DNA of 27,677 bases from JBBQYA01 sp038209155 (lineage in GTDB: Bacteria; Bacteroidota; Bacteroidia; Sphingobacteriales; Sphingobacteriaceae). Both the position numbers and the translations under genes were made by a program. Below, one piece after another: positions 15,933 to 23,831 of this stretch (its first letter is position 1; each line of letters opens with the position of its first letter). The notes under the pieces are model-generated. The model saw only the letters and a program-made list of their open reading frames with translations, searched no databases and had not been told where the DNA came from. Where the stretch lies: positions 1-27,677 of the forward strand of contig JBBQYA010000033.1 in NCBI GenBank assembly GCA_038209155.1. Reading direction: 5' to 3'.

Positions 15933-16427
15933 TTATCTATTCTTTGCGAATTCATAATCTGCTTCTGTAAAAGTGTAAGTATATTGTTCAGAAACGTTAC
16001 TAATTACCTTATTATCGAAACTATTAAAACATCTCAAATTTCTTCCATTGCAGCTATCAATTCCTGTCTTACTTCCATGGGTTATTTGTATGCTATCATC
16101 ATAAATAATAGTTATGGAATCTGATGTTGGTAATAAAAATAATTCATAAGATCCTCTTTTAGATCGACTAAACCTTAATGTTTCATTATTGGACAATTTC
16201 TTTTTATTTCCAATTCTACCAAAACTAAAATAATCTTGAATAATAATATCTTTTCCACTTGAATTGATATATAAAGTAATTCCGGATTTCACATCATCGT
16301 TGTTGGTGCATTTGCTAAATAATAATGTAACAAAAATTAATAAAATTACAAAAGGTGTAATCTTAAGAATCTTAAATAATGATGTTTTTGAAATAAATTG
16401 TTTTTGCGTGGAGAGTAGAAAAAACAT
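15933..16427 (-). CDS. Predicted lipoprotein of unknown function
   Basis: I do not recognise the family. From the ATG at 16427 the product is 164 residues; an upstream in-frame ATG at 16487 would add 20 residues. Neither start is ideal, because the hydrophobic signal stretch (FVILLIFVTLLFSKC) ends about 40 residues after the nearer ATG, longer than a usual lipoprotein signal. The segment LLFSKC resembles a lipobox, with the Cys as the likely lipidation site, followed by the flexible acidic stretch TNNDDVKSG common after Bacteroidota lipoprotein signals. The mature part looks beta-rich and ends YTYTFTEADYEFAKNR. Two cysteines sit in DSCNGRNLRC. The gene diverges from dtd and is followed in the same frame, after one stop codon, by a 68-residue frame. 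Probable location is the outer or inner membrane facing the periplasm. Confidence 0.6.
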   Translation of the reverse strand: MFFLLSTQKQFISKTSLFKILKITPFVILLIFVTLLFSKCTNNDDVKSGITLYINSSGKDIIIQDYFSFGRIGNKKKLSNNETLRFSRSKRGSYELFLLPTSDSITIIYDDSIQITHGSKTGIDSCNGRNLRCFNSFDNKVISNVSEQYTYTFTEADYEFAKNR

Positions 16428-16507
16428 AGCTAGATGTTTTATAATTAAATTTTTTACTAAAATTACATTTAATTTTTTCCAAACCAACTAATTTCTTACC
16501 CTAAGTT

Positions 16508-16963
16508 ATGCGTGCATTAATACAACGAGTCACCCAAGCTAGTATAGAAATAGATCGCATTCAAACCGCATCAATTCAGCAAGGATTAGTACTATTTTTA
16601 GGTATTGAAGATTTTGATAATCAAAGTGATATAGATTGGATCATTAAGAAAATAGTAAACCTAAGAGTGTTTAATGATCTGGATCACAAAATGAATTTAA
16701 GCCTTTTGGAAATAGAAGGAGAAATTTTGCTGGTAAGCCAGTTTACCTTATTTGCAGATACTAAAAAAGGAAATAGACCTGGGTTTACTAGAGCGGCAAA
16801 ACCCGAAATAGCAATAGAGATTTACGAACAATTTAAATTGCAATTGCAAGCAGTATTAAATAATAAATTAAAATGCGGAATATTTGGAGCAGATATGCAA
16901 ATTGCATTAATAAACAACGGACCAGTAACCATTTTAATAGATTCAAAAAATAAAGACTTATGA
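16508..16963 (+). CDS. dtd: D-aminoacyl-tRNA deacylase
   Basis: DTD hydrolyses D-amino acids (and glycine from mischarged tRNA-Ala) off tRNA, a proofreading step outside the synthetase. The 151-residue protein begins with the family hallmark MRALIQRV. It has SQFTLFADT at 77-85, which includes the conserved SQxTLxA active-site segment, and NNGPVTILID near the C terminus with the Gly-cisPro motif that rejects L-aminoacyl substrates. Length is normal (about 145-150). The stop overlaps the start of the MazG-like gene by 4 bases (ATGA), so the two are very probably translated together. The upstream region is short and shared with the divergent lipoprotein gene. No exact TAnnTTTG box was found there. 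Confidence 0.96.
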   Translation: MRALIQRVTQASIEIDRIQTASIQQGLVLFLGIEDFDNQSDIDWIIKKIVNLRVFNDLDHKMNLSLLEIEGEILLVSQFTLFADTKKGNRPGFTRAAKPEIAIEIYEQFKLQLQAVLNNKLKCGIFGADMQIALINNGPVTILIDSKNKDL

Positions 16964-17283
16964 CAATAGACCAAGCTCAAGAAAAAATAGATCAATGGAT
17001 TAAAGAAGTAGGTGTACGGTATTTTTCTGAGCTAACAAACATGGCAATTCTAACTGAAGAAGTAGGCGAGGTTGCCAGAATAATGGCCAGAAAATATGGA
17101 GATCAGTCTTTTAAAAACAAAGAAGACGAAAATCTTTTAGGTGATGAATTAGCCGATGTTTTGTTTGTATTGATCTGTATAGCCAATCAAACAGGAGTGA
17201 ATTTAACAGAGGCTTTAGCAAAAAATTTAGAAAAGAAAACCTCAAGAGATTCAGAGAGGCATAAAAATAATCCTAAACTTTAG
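16960..17283 (+). CDS. MazG-like nucleotide pyrophosphohydrolase
   Basis: The 107-residue protein is an all-helical MazG-type NTP pyrophosphohydrolase. The metal-binding pattern is visible: E33, E34 and E37 (LTEEVGEVAR), then E63 and D66 (GDELADVLF). Single-domain proteins of this type cleave a nucleoside triphosphate to the monophosphate and pyrophosphate and are thought to clear non-standard nucleotides. The exact substrate cannot be read. It overlaps the dtd stop by 4 bases (ATGA), suggesting translational coupling and a loose shared theme of removing faulty building blocks, which is inference. Its 3' end overlaps the convergent comB gene by 11 bp, leaving no room for a separate terminator. 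Confidence 0.9.
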   Translation: MTIDQAQEKIDQWIKEVGVRYFSELTNMAILTEEVGEVARIMARKYGDQSFKNKEDENLLGDELADVLFVLICIANQTGVNLTEALAKNLEKKTSRDSERHKNNPKL

Positions 17284-17998
17284 GACTCAGAGATTTCATT
17301 GCTACAATTTTATTTCCTTGAAGCACAGGAACACTCGTGCAAATATCCATTTTTAAACAAAATAGGATATCTTCTTCAATGTTCAATTCCTCTAGTCTCA
17401 CACTATGAGAAGATTGTTTTAAAAAACCTCTTAAATCGTTTCTTGCATTTTGAAACAAGGTAAGAGCAGCAATACCAGCGTCGTCGGAAACAAAACTATC
17501 TCTGGAAATTTTCTCAATAAGAGCGCCTGCAAACAAAGTATCTTCTAAATTAAACTTGTTTTTCCATCCAGCACATAATATTAAAATATTTCTATCTTGA
17601 GTAATTAAATATGTAGATAAAGCACTGATATTTAAAAAAGATCCGATTACTGTTTTATACGATTTTCTTGCTCGGTCTATTGCATGAGTTCCATTGGTAG
17701 TAGTTAAAACGATTCTTTTTCCTTTTACCTTTTCTTCTGTATAGGCAAATGGTGAATTGCCAAAATTAAATCCTTTCACTACTTCACCATTTCTTTCGGC
17801 AGCTAATAAATAACCTTTATTTTGAAAAGCAATACAGTCTTCCAATGTGGACACGGGTAAAATTTCTGCAGCGCCATTTTCTATACCATAGCAAATAGAA
17901 CTGGTAGCTCTAAAAATATCTACAACTACTACCACCGATTCTGAAATGTCAAAATATTCCAGCATGGCAGGTGTGAAGCAAACTTCTATATTATTCAT
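17273..17998 (-). CDS. comB: 2-phosphosulfolactate phosphatase-like protein (ComB family)
   Basis: ComB hydrolyses (R)-2-phospho-3-sulfolactate to sulfolactate, the second step of the archaeal route to coenzyme M. The 241-residue protein matches the family. VVVVVDIFRATSS (22-34) carries the conserved D27 and R30. The segments NGAAEILPV (41-49), TTTNGT (99-104) and CAGW (142-145) with NLED (150-153) follow in the expected order. The family is also found in many bacteria that do not make coenzyme M, where its role is not settled. No other sulfolactate-pathway gene is in this window. The gene lies 6 bp after gcvT and is probably in its operon. Its end overlaps the convergent MazG-like gene by 11 bp. 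Family assignment is firm; the in vivo substrate is uncertain. Confidence 0.88.
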   Translation of the reverse strand: MNNIEVCFTPAMLEYFDISESVVVVVDIFRATSSICYGIENGAAEILPVSTLEDCIAFQNKGYLLAAERNGEVVKGFNFGNSPFAYTEEKVKGKRIVLTTTNGTHAIDRARKSYKTVIGSFLNISALSTYLITQDRNILILCAGWKNKFNLEDTLFAGALIEKISRDSFVSDDAGIAALTLFQNARNDLRGFLKQSSHSVRLEELNIEEDILFCLKMDICTSVPVLQGNKIVAMKSLSPKV

Positions 17999-18004
17999 CT
18001 AAAT

Positions 18005-19096
18005 TTAAACGGATTGATTTACAAACGGAACTTTCACCACTTGCGCTTTTATTTTTTGATCTCTAATTTGAATATAAATGATTGATCCTTGTTTAGTAAA
18101 TTCTGTATCAACATATCCCATTCCAATTGCTTTTTGAAGAGTTGGAGATTGAGTACCTGATGTTACATTACCAATTATCGCTCCATCAGCATTTACGATT
18201 TCATAATCATGACGTGGAATTCCTCTTTCCAACATTTCAAATCCTACTAGTTTTTGACTTACTCCTACTTCTTTTTGTTTCAATAGATTGGCAGAATTAG
18301 TGAAATGTTTGGTAAATTTTGTAATCCAACCAAGTCCCGCTTCTAAGGGCGAAGTTGTATCATTAATATCATTTCCATATAAACAATAGCCCATTTCTAA
18401 ACGCAATGTATCTCTTGCACCTAAGCCAATCGGCTCTATTCCAAAATCTTTTCCAGCTTCGAAAATATTTTTCCAAATAATTTCGGCATGCACATTATCA
18501 AAATACAATTCAAACCCACCAGCACCTGTATAGCCTGTAGATGAAATTAATACATTAGGAATTCCAGCAAAAGTTCCCTTTTTGAAAGTATAATATTCCA
18601 TTTCGCCTAAATCTAAATCTGTCAAACTTTGTAAAGCCATTACAGCTTTCGGACCTTGAACAGCAAGTAGAGAAGTACGATCAGAAATATCTTGCATACT
18701 TACATCTTTGGTATTAAATTTAGAAATCCAATTCCAATCTTTTTCAATATTAGAAGCATTTACCACCAACATAAACGTCTCACTATTTATACGATAAACT
18801 AATAAATCATCCACTATTCCACCAGTTTCATTTGGCAAACAAGAATATTGAACTTTGCCATCATACAATTTTGAAACGTCATTACTCGTAACTCTTTGGA
18901 TTAAATCAGCGGCATTTGAGCCTTTCAACATGAATTCTCCCATATGAGAAACATCAAAAACTCCTACTGCGTTTCTAACTATGTTGTGTTCAAAATTAAT
19001 TCCATTTTTGTATTGCACAGGCATATTGTATCCTGCAAATGGAACCATTTTAGCACCTAATTCTTGGTGTATGTGGCTTAGTGCTGTATTTTTCAT
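18005..19096 (-). CDS. gcvT: Glycine cleavage system T protein (aminomethyltransferase)
   Basis: GcvT takes the aminomethyl group from the lipoylated H protein and transfers its one-carbon unit to tetrahydrofolate, giving 5,10-methylene-THF and ammonia. At 363 residues it has normal length. Visible family segments are VPFAGYNMPVQY (18-29), FDVSHMGEF (47-55), and VDDLLVYR (95-102) with an Asp at the place of the catalytic aspartate. STGYTGAGGFELY, LGARDTLRLEMG and the C-terminal VTSGTQSPTLQKAIGMGYV also fit. The other glycine cleavage genes (gcvH, gcvP) are not here, as is usual in Bacteroidota. The product, methylene-THF, feeds MetF encoded elsewhere in the window. The gene sits 52 bp after rnhB and 6 bp before comB on the same strand. 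Confidence 0.97.
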   Translation of the reverse strand: MKNTALSHIHQELGAKMVPFAGYNMPVQYKNGINFEHNIVRNAVGVFDVSHMGEFMLKGSNAADLIQRVTSNDVSKLYDGKVQYSCLPNETGGIVDDLLVYRINSETFMLVVNASNIEKDWNWISKFNTKDVSMQDISDRTSLLAVQGPKAVMALQSLTDLDLGEMEYYTFKKGTFAGIPNVLISSTGYTGAGGFELYFDNVHAEIIWKNIFEAGKDFGIEPIGLGARDTLRLEMGYCLYGNDINDTTSPLEAGLGWITKFTKHFTNSANLLKQKEVGVSQKLVGFEMLERGIPRHDYEIVNADGAIIGNVTSGTQSPTLQKAIGMGYVDTEFTKQGSIIYIQIRDQKIKAQVVKVPFVNQSV

Positions 19097-19148
19097 TAAT
19101 TATTTTAAGAGCTAAATGTAGTAAAAGTTTTAAAATGGTGTTAAATCC

Positions 19149-19730
19149 TTATACAGCCCCTTTAAATGACTTTCGATGATGTATACTCGAACCGTATTTC
19201 TGAACTGCATTTCTATGTTCTAATGTTGGATAACCTTTGTTTTGTTTCCAATTATAAAAATTATAATCATCCGATAAATTGCACATGATTTTGTCGCGAT
19301 GTGTTTTTGCTAATACTGATGCTGCCGCAATGGAAAAAAATAAATCATCTCCTTTTACAATGCATGAGTGTGGAATGGTAGAATAAGTGTTAAATTTATT
19401 TCCATCAATTAATAAAAATTTAGGCTTTACTTTTAATGACTTAATTGCTCGGTGCATTGCCAAAAAAGAAGCATTCAAAATATTTATTTCGTCTACTTCA
19501 TTTGCCTCTGCCAATCCAATAGACCAAGAAATAGCATTTTGTTTTATTTCTATTTCCAAAAGATCTTTCTGAATTTTATTTAATTTTTTTGAATCTCTTA
19601 AAATTGGATTATGATATCCAATAGGTAAAATAACTGCAGCCGCCACCACTGGTCCTGCCAAACATCCTCGTCCAGCTTCATCACATCCTGCTTCTGGATT
19701 TAATTTATTTTGATAAAACGACTTTAGCAT
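19149..19730 (-). CDS. rnhB: Ribonuclease HII
   Basis: RNase HII cuts RNA in RNA-DNA hybrids and starts removal of single ribonucleotides from DNA. The 193-residue protein has the family signature GCDEAGRGCLAGPVVAA, with catalytic D17 and E18. The remaining metal ligands D109 (LLIDGNKF) and D146 (AKTHRD) follow the AAASVLAK segment as expected. Length is typical for a bacterial RnhB. The start ATG at 19730 gives only 16 residues before the motif, normal for Bacteroidota. The gene lies 60 bp after the GT9 gene and 52 bp before gcvT on the same strand. The sequence directly before its ATG (TTAAAATAATTAA) resembles that before gcvT. Confidence 0.97.
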   Translation of the reverse strand: MLKSFYQNKLNPEAGCDEAGRGCLAGPVVAAAVILPIGYHNPILRDSKKLNKIQKDLLEIEIKQNAISWSIGLAEANEVDEINILNASFLAMHRAIKSLKVKPKFLLIDGNKFNTYSTIPHSCIVKGDDLFFSIAAASVLAKTHRDKIMCNLSDDYNFYNWKQNKGYPTLEHRNAVQKYGSSIHHRKSFKGAV

Positions 19731-19790
19731 TTAATTAATTATTTTAAAATAAACCTTTGGATTTTTCAATGAATTAATTTGCTTTTTTAT

Positions 19791-20810
19791 TTAACAATAC
19801 AAATTTACTTTCTCCATAACTTCATTTATAGAAATCATATCCATACAAGTGTATTCTGGTCGTACACAATGTATTTGATCACAAGGATTACAACTCAAAA
19901 CATGATGAATATAACTAGCACGCTCTCCATAAGGGTAAAAAGTGGTAGGAGCACCTGGACCAAACAAACCAATAACTGCCGCATCACTTGCCTTCGCAAT
20001 ATGCAGAGGACCGCTATCATTTCCAATAAATATCTTAGATAGATTACACAGAACTGATACTTGCAACAAAGTAAATATACCTGCTACTGAATACGTTTTA
20101 ATTCCCACATTTTGTTGAATTTCTTTAATTATTAGGTCATCATCTTTATCGCCCACAAAAACAATCTGTAATTTTTTATGATGTGATAATTCTTTAACTA
20201 AAATTTGAAAATTTAAAATATTCCATCTCTTTAAAGCTCTTCTGGCACCTACATGTATGACAGCAAATGAGACAATATCTTTTTCCTTTAAATAATTATT
20301 TACAACAATTTTATCATTTTGGGAAGGATATAAATTCAATTCAAATTTGGCTGGTCGAGAAATATTTAAAGGCTCTAAAATTTGAAAATTTGTTTCCACC
20401 TCATGAGGATGACCACCCGAAAATTTATTTTTCCAACGAACGGTAGCTCTATCTATTCTGTAATCAGGTGAGTTTTTTAGGGCATATTTAATCGTAGAAA
20501 TATCGCCTCTTAATTCAACAATCAAATCATAGTTTCCGGTTAGATGTTGAATATCAGAAACTACATGAGTCAAAAAAGGATCGTTTTTTAGTAAATTTAT
20601 ATTAAAGGGTTTGCAAAGTAAAGTAAGTTCTGCTTCTGGATACTTAGATTTTAGAAGGGAGAAAACATGTAAACTATTCACCAAATCACCTATTTCATCC
20701 AATTTTACAATCAATATTTTTTGAAAAGATTTAGATAATGGCTTCTTCCCAAAATTTATCCATTTAGATACCATCATAGAAAATAAATAAACTATGTCCT
20801 CCTTCTTCAT
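19791..20810 (-). CDS. Glycosyltransferase family 9 (heptosyltransferase-like)
   Basis: The 339-residue protein resembles GT9 heptosyltransferases, which add heptose to the lipopolysaccharide core on the cytoplasmic face of the inner membrane. After about 30 N-terminal residues comes KILIVKLDEIGDLV (31-44), the family opening motif with the conserved Asp. The C-terminal half has FAVIHVGARRALKRW (182-196) and GNDSGPLHIA (263-272), the GT9 donor-site segment, followed by GLFGPGAPTTFYPYG. The late cysteines (CNPCDQIHC) also occur in many GT9 proteins. The exact sugar cannot be inferred. The gene is divergent from the flippase gene, with 75 bp between the starts, and together they suggest a lipopolysaccharide or surface-glycan region. 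The preceding N-terminal segment may be an amphipathic membrane-contact helix. Confidence 0.88.
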   Translation of the reverse strand: MKKEDIVYLFSMMVSKWINFGKKPLSKSFQKILIVKLDEIGDLVNSLHVFSLLKSKYPEAELTLLCKPFNINLLKNDPFLTHVVSDIQHLTGNYDLIVELRGDISTIKYALKNSPDYRIDRATVRWKNKFSGGHPHEVETNFQILEPLNISRPAKFELNLYPSQNDKIVVNNYLKEKDIVSFAVIHVGARRALKRWNILNFQILVKELSHHKKLQIVFVGDKDDDLIIKEIQQNVGIKTYSVAGIFTLLQVSVLCNLSKIFIGNDSGPLHIAKASDAAVIGLFGPGAPTTFYPYGERASYIHHVLSCNPCDQIHCVRPEYTCMDMISINEVMEKVNLYC

Positions 20811-20885
20811 ACCTATAATTATTGTCTATTCATTTATTGTTAAACTAAATTTTGCATATTTACCCTTCATCAGAAAAAGTAAAAA
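20811..20885. promoter_or_regulatory. Divergent promoter region between GT9 and flippase genes
   Basis: These 75 bp must hold the starts of two divergent transcripts unless they lie inside the genes. On the plus strand TAAATTTTG (20849-20857) resembles TAnnTTTG with one extra base in the spacer. No exact match was found on either strand, and no clear inverted repeat for an operator. The assignment rests on geometry more than motifs. Confidence 0.35.
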
Positions 20886-22328
20886 GTGTATCGAAAATTT
20901 GTCAGAAATTTAAGTTTTCTGATTTTTGTAAATATTATTATTAAGCCTTTATGGATTCTGGGAATTGATAGAAGTATTCAAAACACAATAGGGTCAACAA
21001 ATTATGGTCTTTATTATACACTTTTTTCCATTTCATTCATTGCTACAGTTTTTCTCGATTTCGGGATCAACAATTTTAATAATAGAAATATTTCTCGGCA
21101 TCCTCAACTAATTCATAAATATTTTTCAAATATCCTTTTTTTAAAGACTTTTCTTACTATAATTTATTTCAGTATTACTTTATTGTGGGCTTTGATTTCT
21201 GATTATAATTCGGAGGCAGTTAAAATATTGATTCTTCTATGTGTAAATCAGACTTTAAGCACTTATTTGCTATTTTTAAGATCCAATATTTCAGCTCTTC
21301 AATATTTTAAAACAGATTCTATTTTATCTTCTCTTGATAAATTTATTGCAATATTAATTTGTGGTGCATTCTTATTAATTCCTTCTCTTCAGGAACGTGT
21401 AAACATCTATTTATTTATTTTATCACAGACTGTTGGCTTATTTATTAGCAATATTTTTGCCTTTATAATAGTTGGCAAACAAACTAAATTTAGTTGGAAA
21501 ATGACTGATAAAAAATTTATGTTTATCATCATAAAAGAAAGTTCTCCTTTTCTTTTACTTATGTTGCTTATCGCTCTTTATACAAAGATTGACACATTTA
21601 TTTTAGAAAGAACTTTATCAGACGGCGCTTTTCAAGTGGGGATTTATGCCATGGGTTACCGATTATTAGAAGCTGGAAATATTATAGCTTTTTTATTTTC
21701 ATCTTTATTGTTACCTATTTTTTCTAAAATGATTAAAGAAAAAGAATCCATTCATGATCTTGTAAAAGTTTCTTTGTCCTTACTAGTCCTTCCATCTATT
21801 ATTGTGGCTATTTACTGTTTTCTAAACAGAGAATCTATCATTGGTTTGCTATATAAACAGAATTATGAAAGTGCATCACTCATTTTTGGGATCATCATAC
21901 TTACGTTTATAGCTTCTTCTTCCAATTTTATTTTTGGAACACTATTAACAGCAGCTGGCAAAATGAGATTGTTAATAAAAATTTCAGCTTTTATTGTTGT
22001 TCTTAATATAAGTATCAATCTGATTTTAATTCCTAATTATGGCGCTTTAGGTGCAGCTGTTGTTACTTTACTTACCCAATTTTTAGTTGCATTTATACAA
22101 TATTTCTATGCTGCTAAACTTTTTAACCTTCATTTCTCGTTCAATAAAATTATGAATACCATGGCTTTCGTTTTCGGAGTTGTATTCACTTTTACTTTTT
22201 TGAAATATATGGAAATAAATTACTTGCTTAGCTTTATGATTGGCTCAGCTATCATGATTCTGTATTCTTTTTCGACAGGACTATTTCCATTCAAAAAAAT
22301 TCTAAATACTTTTCAAAAGCAGATATGA
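20886..22328 (+). CDS. Polysaccharide flippase, Wzx/MVF-like
   Basis: The 480-residue protein is hydrophobic throughout, with 12-14 potential membrane helices. It resembles the Wzx-type flippases (polysaccharide biosynthesis/MATE-MVF superfamily) that move lipid-linked sugar units across the inner membrane. Typical features are the N-terminal FVRNLSFLIFVNIIIKPLWILGIDRSIQ with the Asn/Gly-rich TNYGLYYTLFSISFI, FLDFGINNFNNRNISR, a central YTKIDTFIL segment and the late segment YGALGAAVVTLLTQFL. The start is a GTG at 20886. The protein is followed 49 bp later by the Wzz-like gene and then the Wzy/WaaL-like gene, which together form the membrane part of a Wzy-dependent polysaccharide pathway. The transported glycan is unknown. 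Confidence 0.9.
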   Translation: MYRKFVRNLSFLIFVNIIIKPLWILGIDRSIQNTIGSTNYGLYYTLFSISFIATVFLDFGINNFNNRNISRHPQLIHKYFSNILFLKTFLTIIYFSITLLWALISDYNSEAVKILILLCVNQTLSTYLLFLRSNISALQYFKTDSILSSLDKFIAILICGAFLLIPSLQERVNIYLFILSQTVGLFISNIFAFIIVGKQTKFSWKMTDKKFMFIIIKESSPFLLLMLLIALYTKIDTFILERTLSDGAFQVGIYAMGYRLLEAGNIIAFLFSSLLLPIFSKMIKEKESIHDLVKVSLSLLVLPSIIVAIYCFLNRESIIGLLYKQNYESASLIFGIIILTFIASSSNFIFGTLLTAAGKMRLLIKISAFIVVLNISINLILIPNYGALGAAVVTLLTQFLVAFIQYFYAAKLFNLHFSFNKIMNTMAFVFGVVFTFTFLKYMEINYLLSFMIGSAIMILYSFSTGLFPFKKILNTFQKQI

Positions 22329-22377
22329 CTTTTGCCATAGCAATAAATTATTACTTTTACCCAAATTTTATACGATA

Positions 22378-23820
22378 ATGCAGGAAGAGAAGGCATACTC
22401 CTTTGATGTGATTAATATTTTAAAAACCATTTTTAAATGGAAATGGCAGATACTAATAATAGTAGCAATGGCTGCAATCAGCACATTAATTTTTTCAGGA
22501 CCCACATTTATTACTCCAAAATTTAAGGCTTCTGTTATTTTATATCCTACCGCTAGTAGTTCAATTTCGGGATCTGTACTTTCAAGCAACCCTTCCTATA
22601 GAGAAAGAGGAATATTAGAATTTGGAGAAAAGGAGCAAACTGAACAATTGATGCAAATCTTGCAAAGCGACGAAATAAAGCTAAAAGTGATTAATCGTTT
22701 CAATCTTTTTGATCACTATAAAGTAGATACTGCATCGCCAATAAAATATACTTATGTAAAAAATAAGTTTAAAAAGAACTTCACTTTTGAACGTACAGAA
22801 TTTATGGCTATAGAAATAACTGTCATGGACGAAAGTGCTCAATTAGCCTCTGACATGGCCAATTATTTAGCCAATGAATTGGATAGTATTAAAAATAATA
22901 TTCAAAATGATAGAGCTAGAAATGCTTATTTTATTTTGAAAAGTCAATATTTAAATAAACAGAAAACAATGGATTCAATTCAGAATTCATTAGATCAACT
23001 TCGTTCTAAAGGTATGTATGATTATTTTTCTCAATCTGGACAAATCAATCAAAAGTTTTTGGATGCTTCTCAAATTTATAATCAAGAAAATGGAAAATTA
23101 AAAACCTTTGCATCTAATAAAAAAGATATTGAGAGCAATATTTCTCGAATCAAAAAACGATTAACGGAATATAGAAAACAAGGAATATTTAATTATAATG
23201 ATCAGGCTGCCGATTTAAATGAAAGTTACACCCTAGCACAAGGAAATTTACAGTTAGAAATGGGAAAATTAAATGCTTACGAAAAAGCAAACTTACCTTC
23301 TTCAGATACTACAGTAGTTCGTACTAAAGCTAAAATAAATGGGTATCAAGAGGTTTTAAAAACCTTAGAACCAAGATTAAACACATTAGCAAATGATGGC
23401 GGAGAATTCTTATCACTTCAGAATGAAATGGAAATTGAGATGGCTAGATTAAGAGATTTAAAGTTAAATGAAGATATTTCTCGGGTAAGATTTACTGCTT
23501 CTGCTGAGGAAATGAATTCACTAAGACCGCAAATAGAGAACATCAAAAATTATGGAGGAGACTATGTAAATTCAGTAAACAATTTAGAATTAGAAAGAAA
23601 AAATCTTATGGGTTTAAAAACCTTGTATGATAATGCTGCTGTCGATTTTCTGCAAAAAATTCCACAAAAATTTATTGTGAATTCTGCAACTAAACCAGAA
23701 GTAAAAGCATTTCCTGTAAGATCTTTAATGATTGTAATTGCAGCAGTCGGTGCTTTTTTCTTAATGGTTACTGTAGTTTTGTTTATTGAATACGGACTCC
23801 CGCAATTTAATAAACAATAA
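22378..23820 (+). CDS. Wzz/GumC-like polysaccharide chain-length protein
   Basis: The 480-residue protein has the polysaccharide co-polymerase layout. An N-terminal cytoplasmic stretch (DVINILKTIFKWKW) leads into a membrane helix (about 25-40). A Wzz domain with FKASVILYP follows, then a long periplasmic region of about 350 residues that is rich in coiled-coil heptads (about 170-430). A second membrane helix lies at about 450-472, preceded by KPEVKAFPVRS, the proline-rich motif that normally flanks it. It ends 8 residues after the second helix. No Walker A or B motif and no Tyr-rich tail follow, so the tyrosine kinase domain found in many GumC/Wzc relatives is absent. Such proteins set polymer length and support Wzy. 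It lies between the flippase and polymerase genes and is likely co-transcribed with both. Confidence 0.9.
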   Translation: MQEEKAYSFDVINILKTIFKWKWQILIIVAMAAISTLIFSGPTFITPKFKASVILYPTASSSISGSVLSSNPSYRERGILEFGEKEQTEQLMQILQSDEIKLKVINRFNLFDHYKVDTASPIKYTYVKNKFKKNFTFERTEFMAIEITVMDESAQLASDMANYLANELDSIKNNIQNDRARNAYFILKSQYLNKQKTMDSIQNSLDQLRSKGMYDYFSQSGQINQKFLDASQIYNQENGKLKTFASNKKDIESNISRIKKRLTEYRKQGIFNYNDQAADLNESYTLAQGNLQLEMGKLNAYEKANLPSSDTTVVRTKAKINGYQEVLKTLEPRLNTLANDGGEFLSLQNEMEIEMARLRDLKLNEDISRVRFTASAEEMNSLRPQIENIKNYGGDYVNSVNNLELERKNLMGLKTLYDNAAVDFLQKIPQKFIVNSATKPEVKAFPVRSLMIVIAAVGAFFLMVTVVLFIEYGLPQFNKQ

Positions 23821-23831
23821 ACTTTTTAAGC

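Noticed and set aside
19779..20042. Open frame on the plus strand across the GT9 gene
   Set aside because: It is antisense to clear GT9 motifs (GNDSGPLHIA region) and has no recognisable features of its own.
23640..23820. Tyrosine autokinase domain at the end of the Wzz-like protein
   Set aside because: The protein stops just after the second membrane helix; no Walker A/B motif or Tyr cluster is present.
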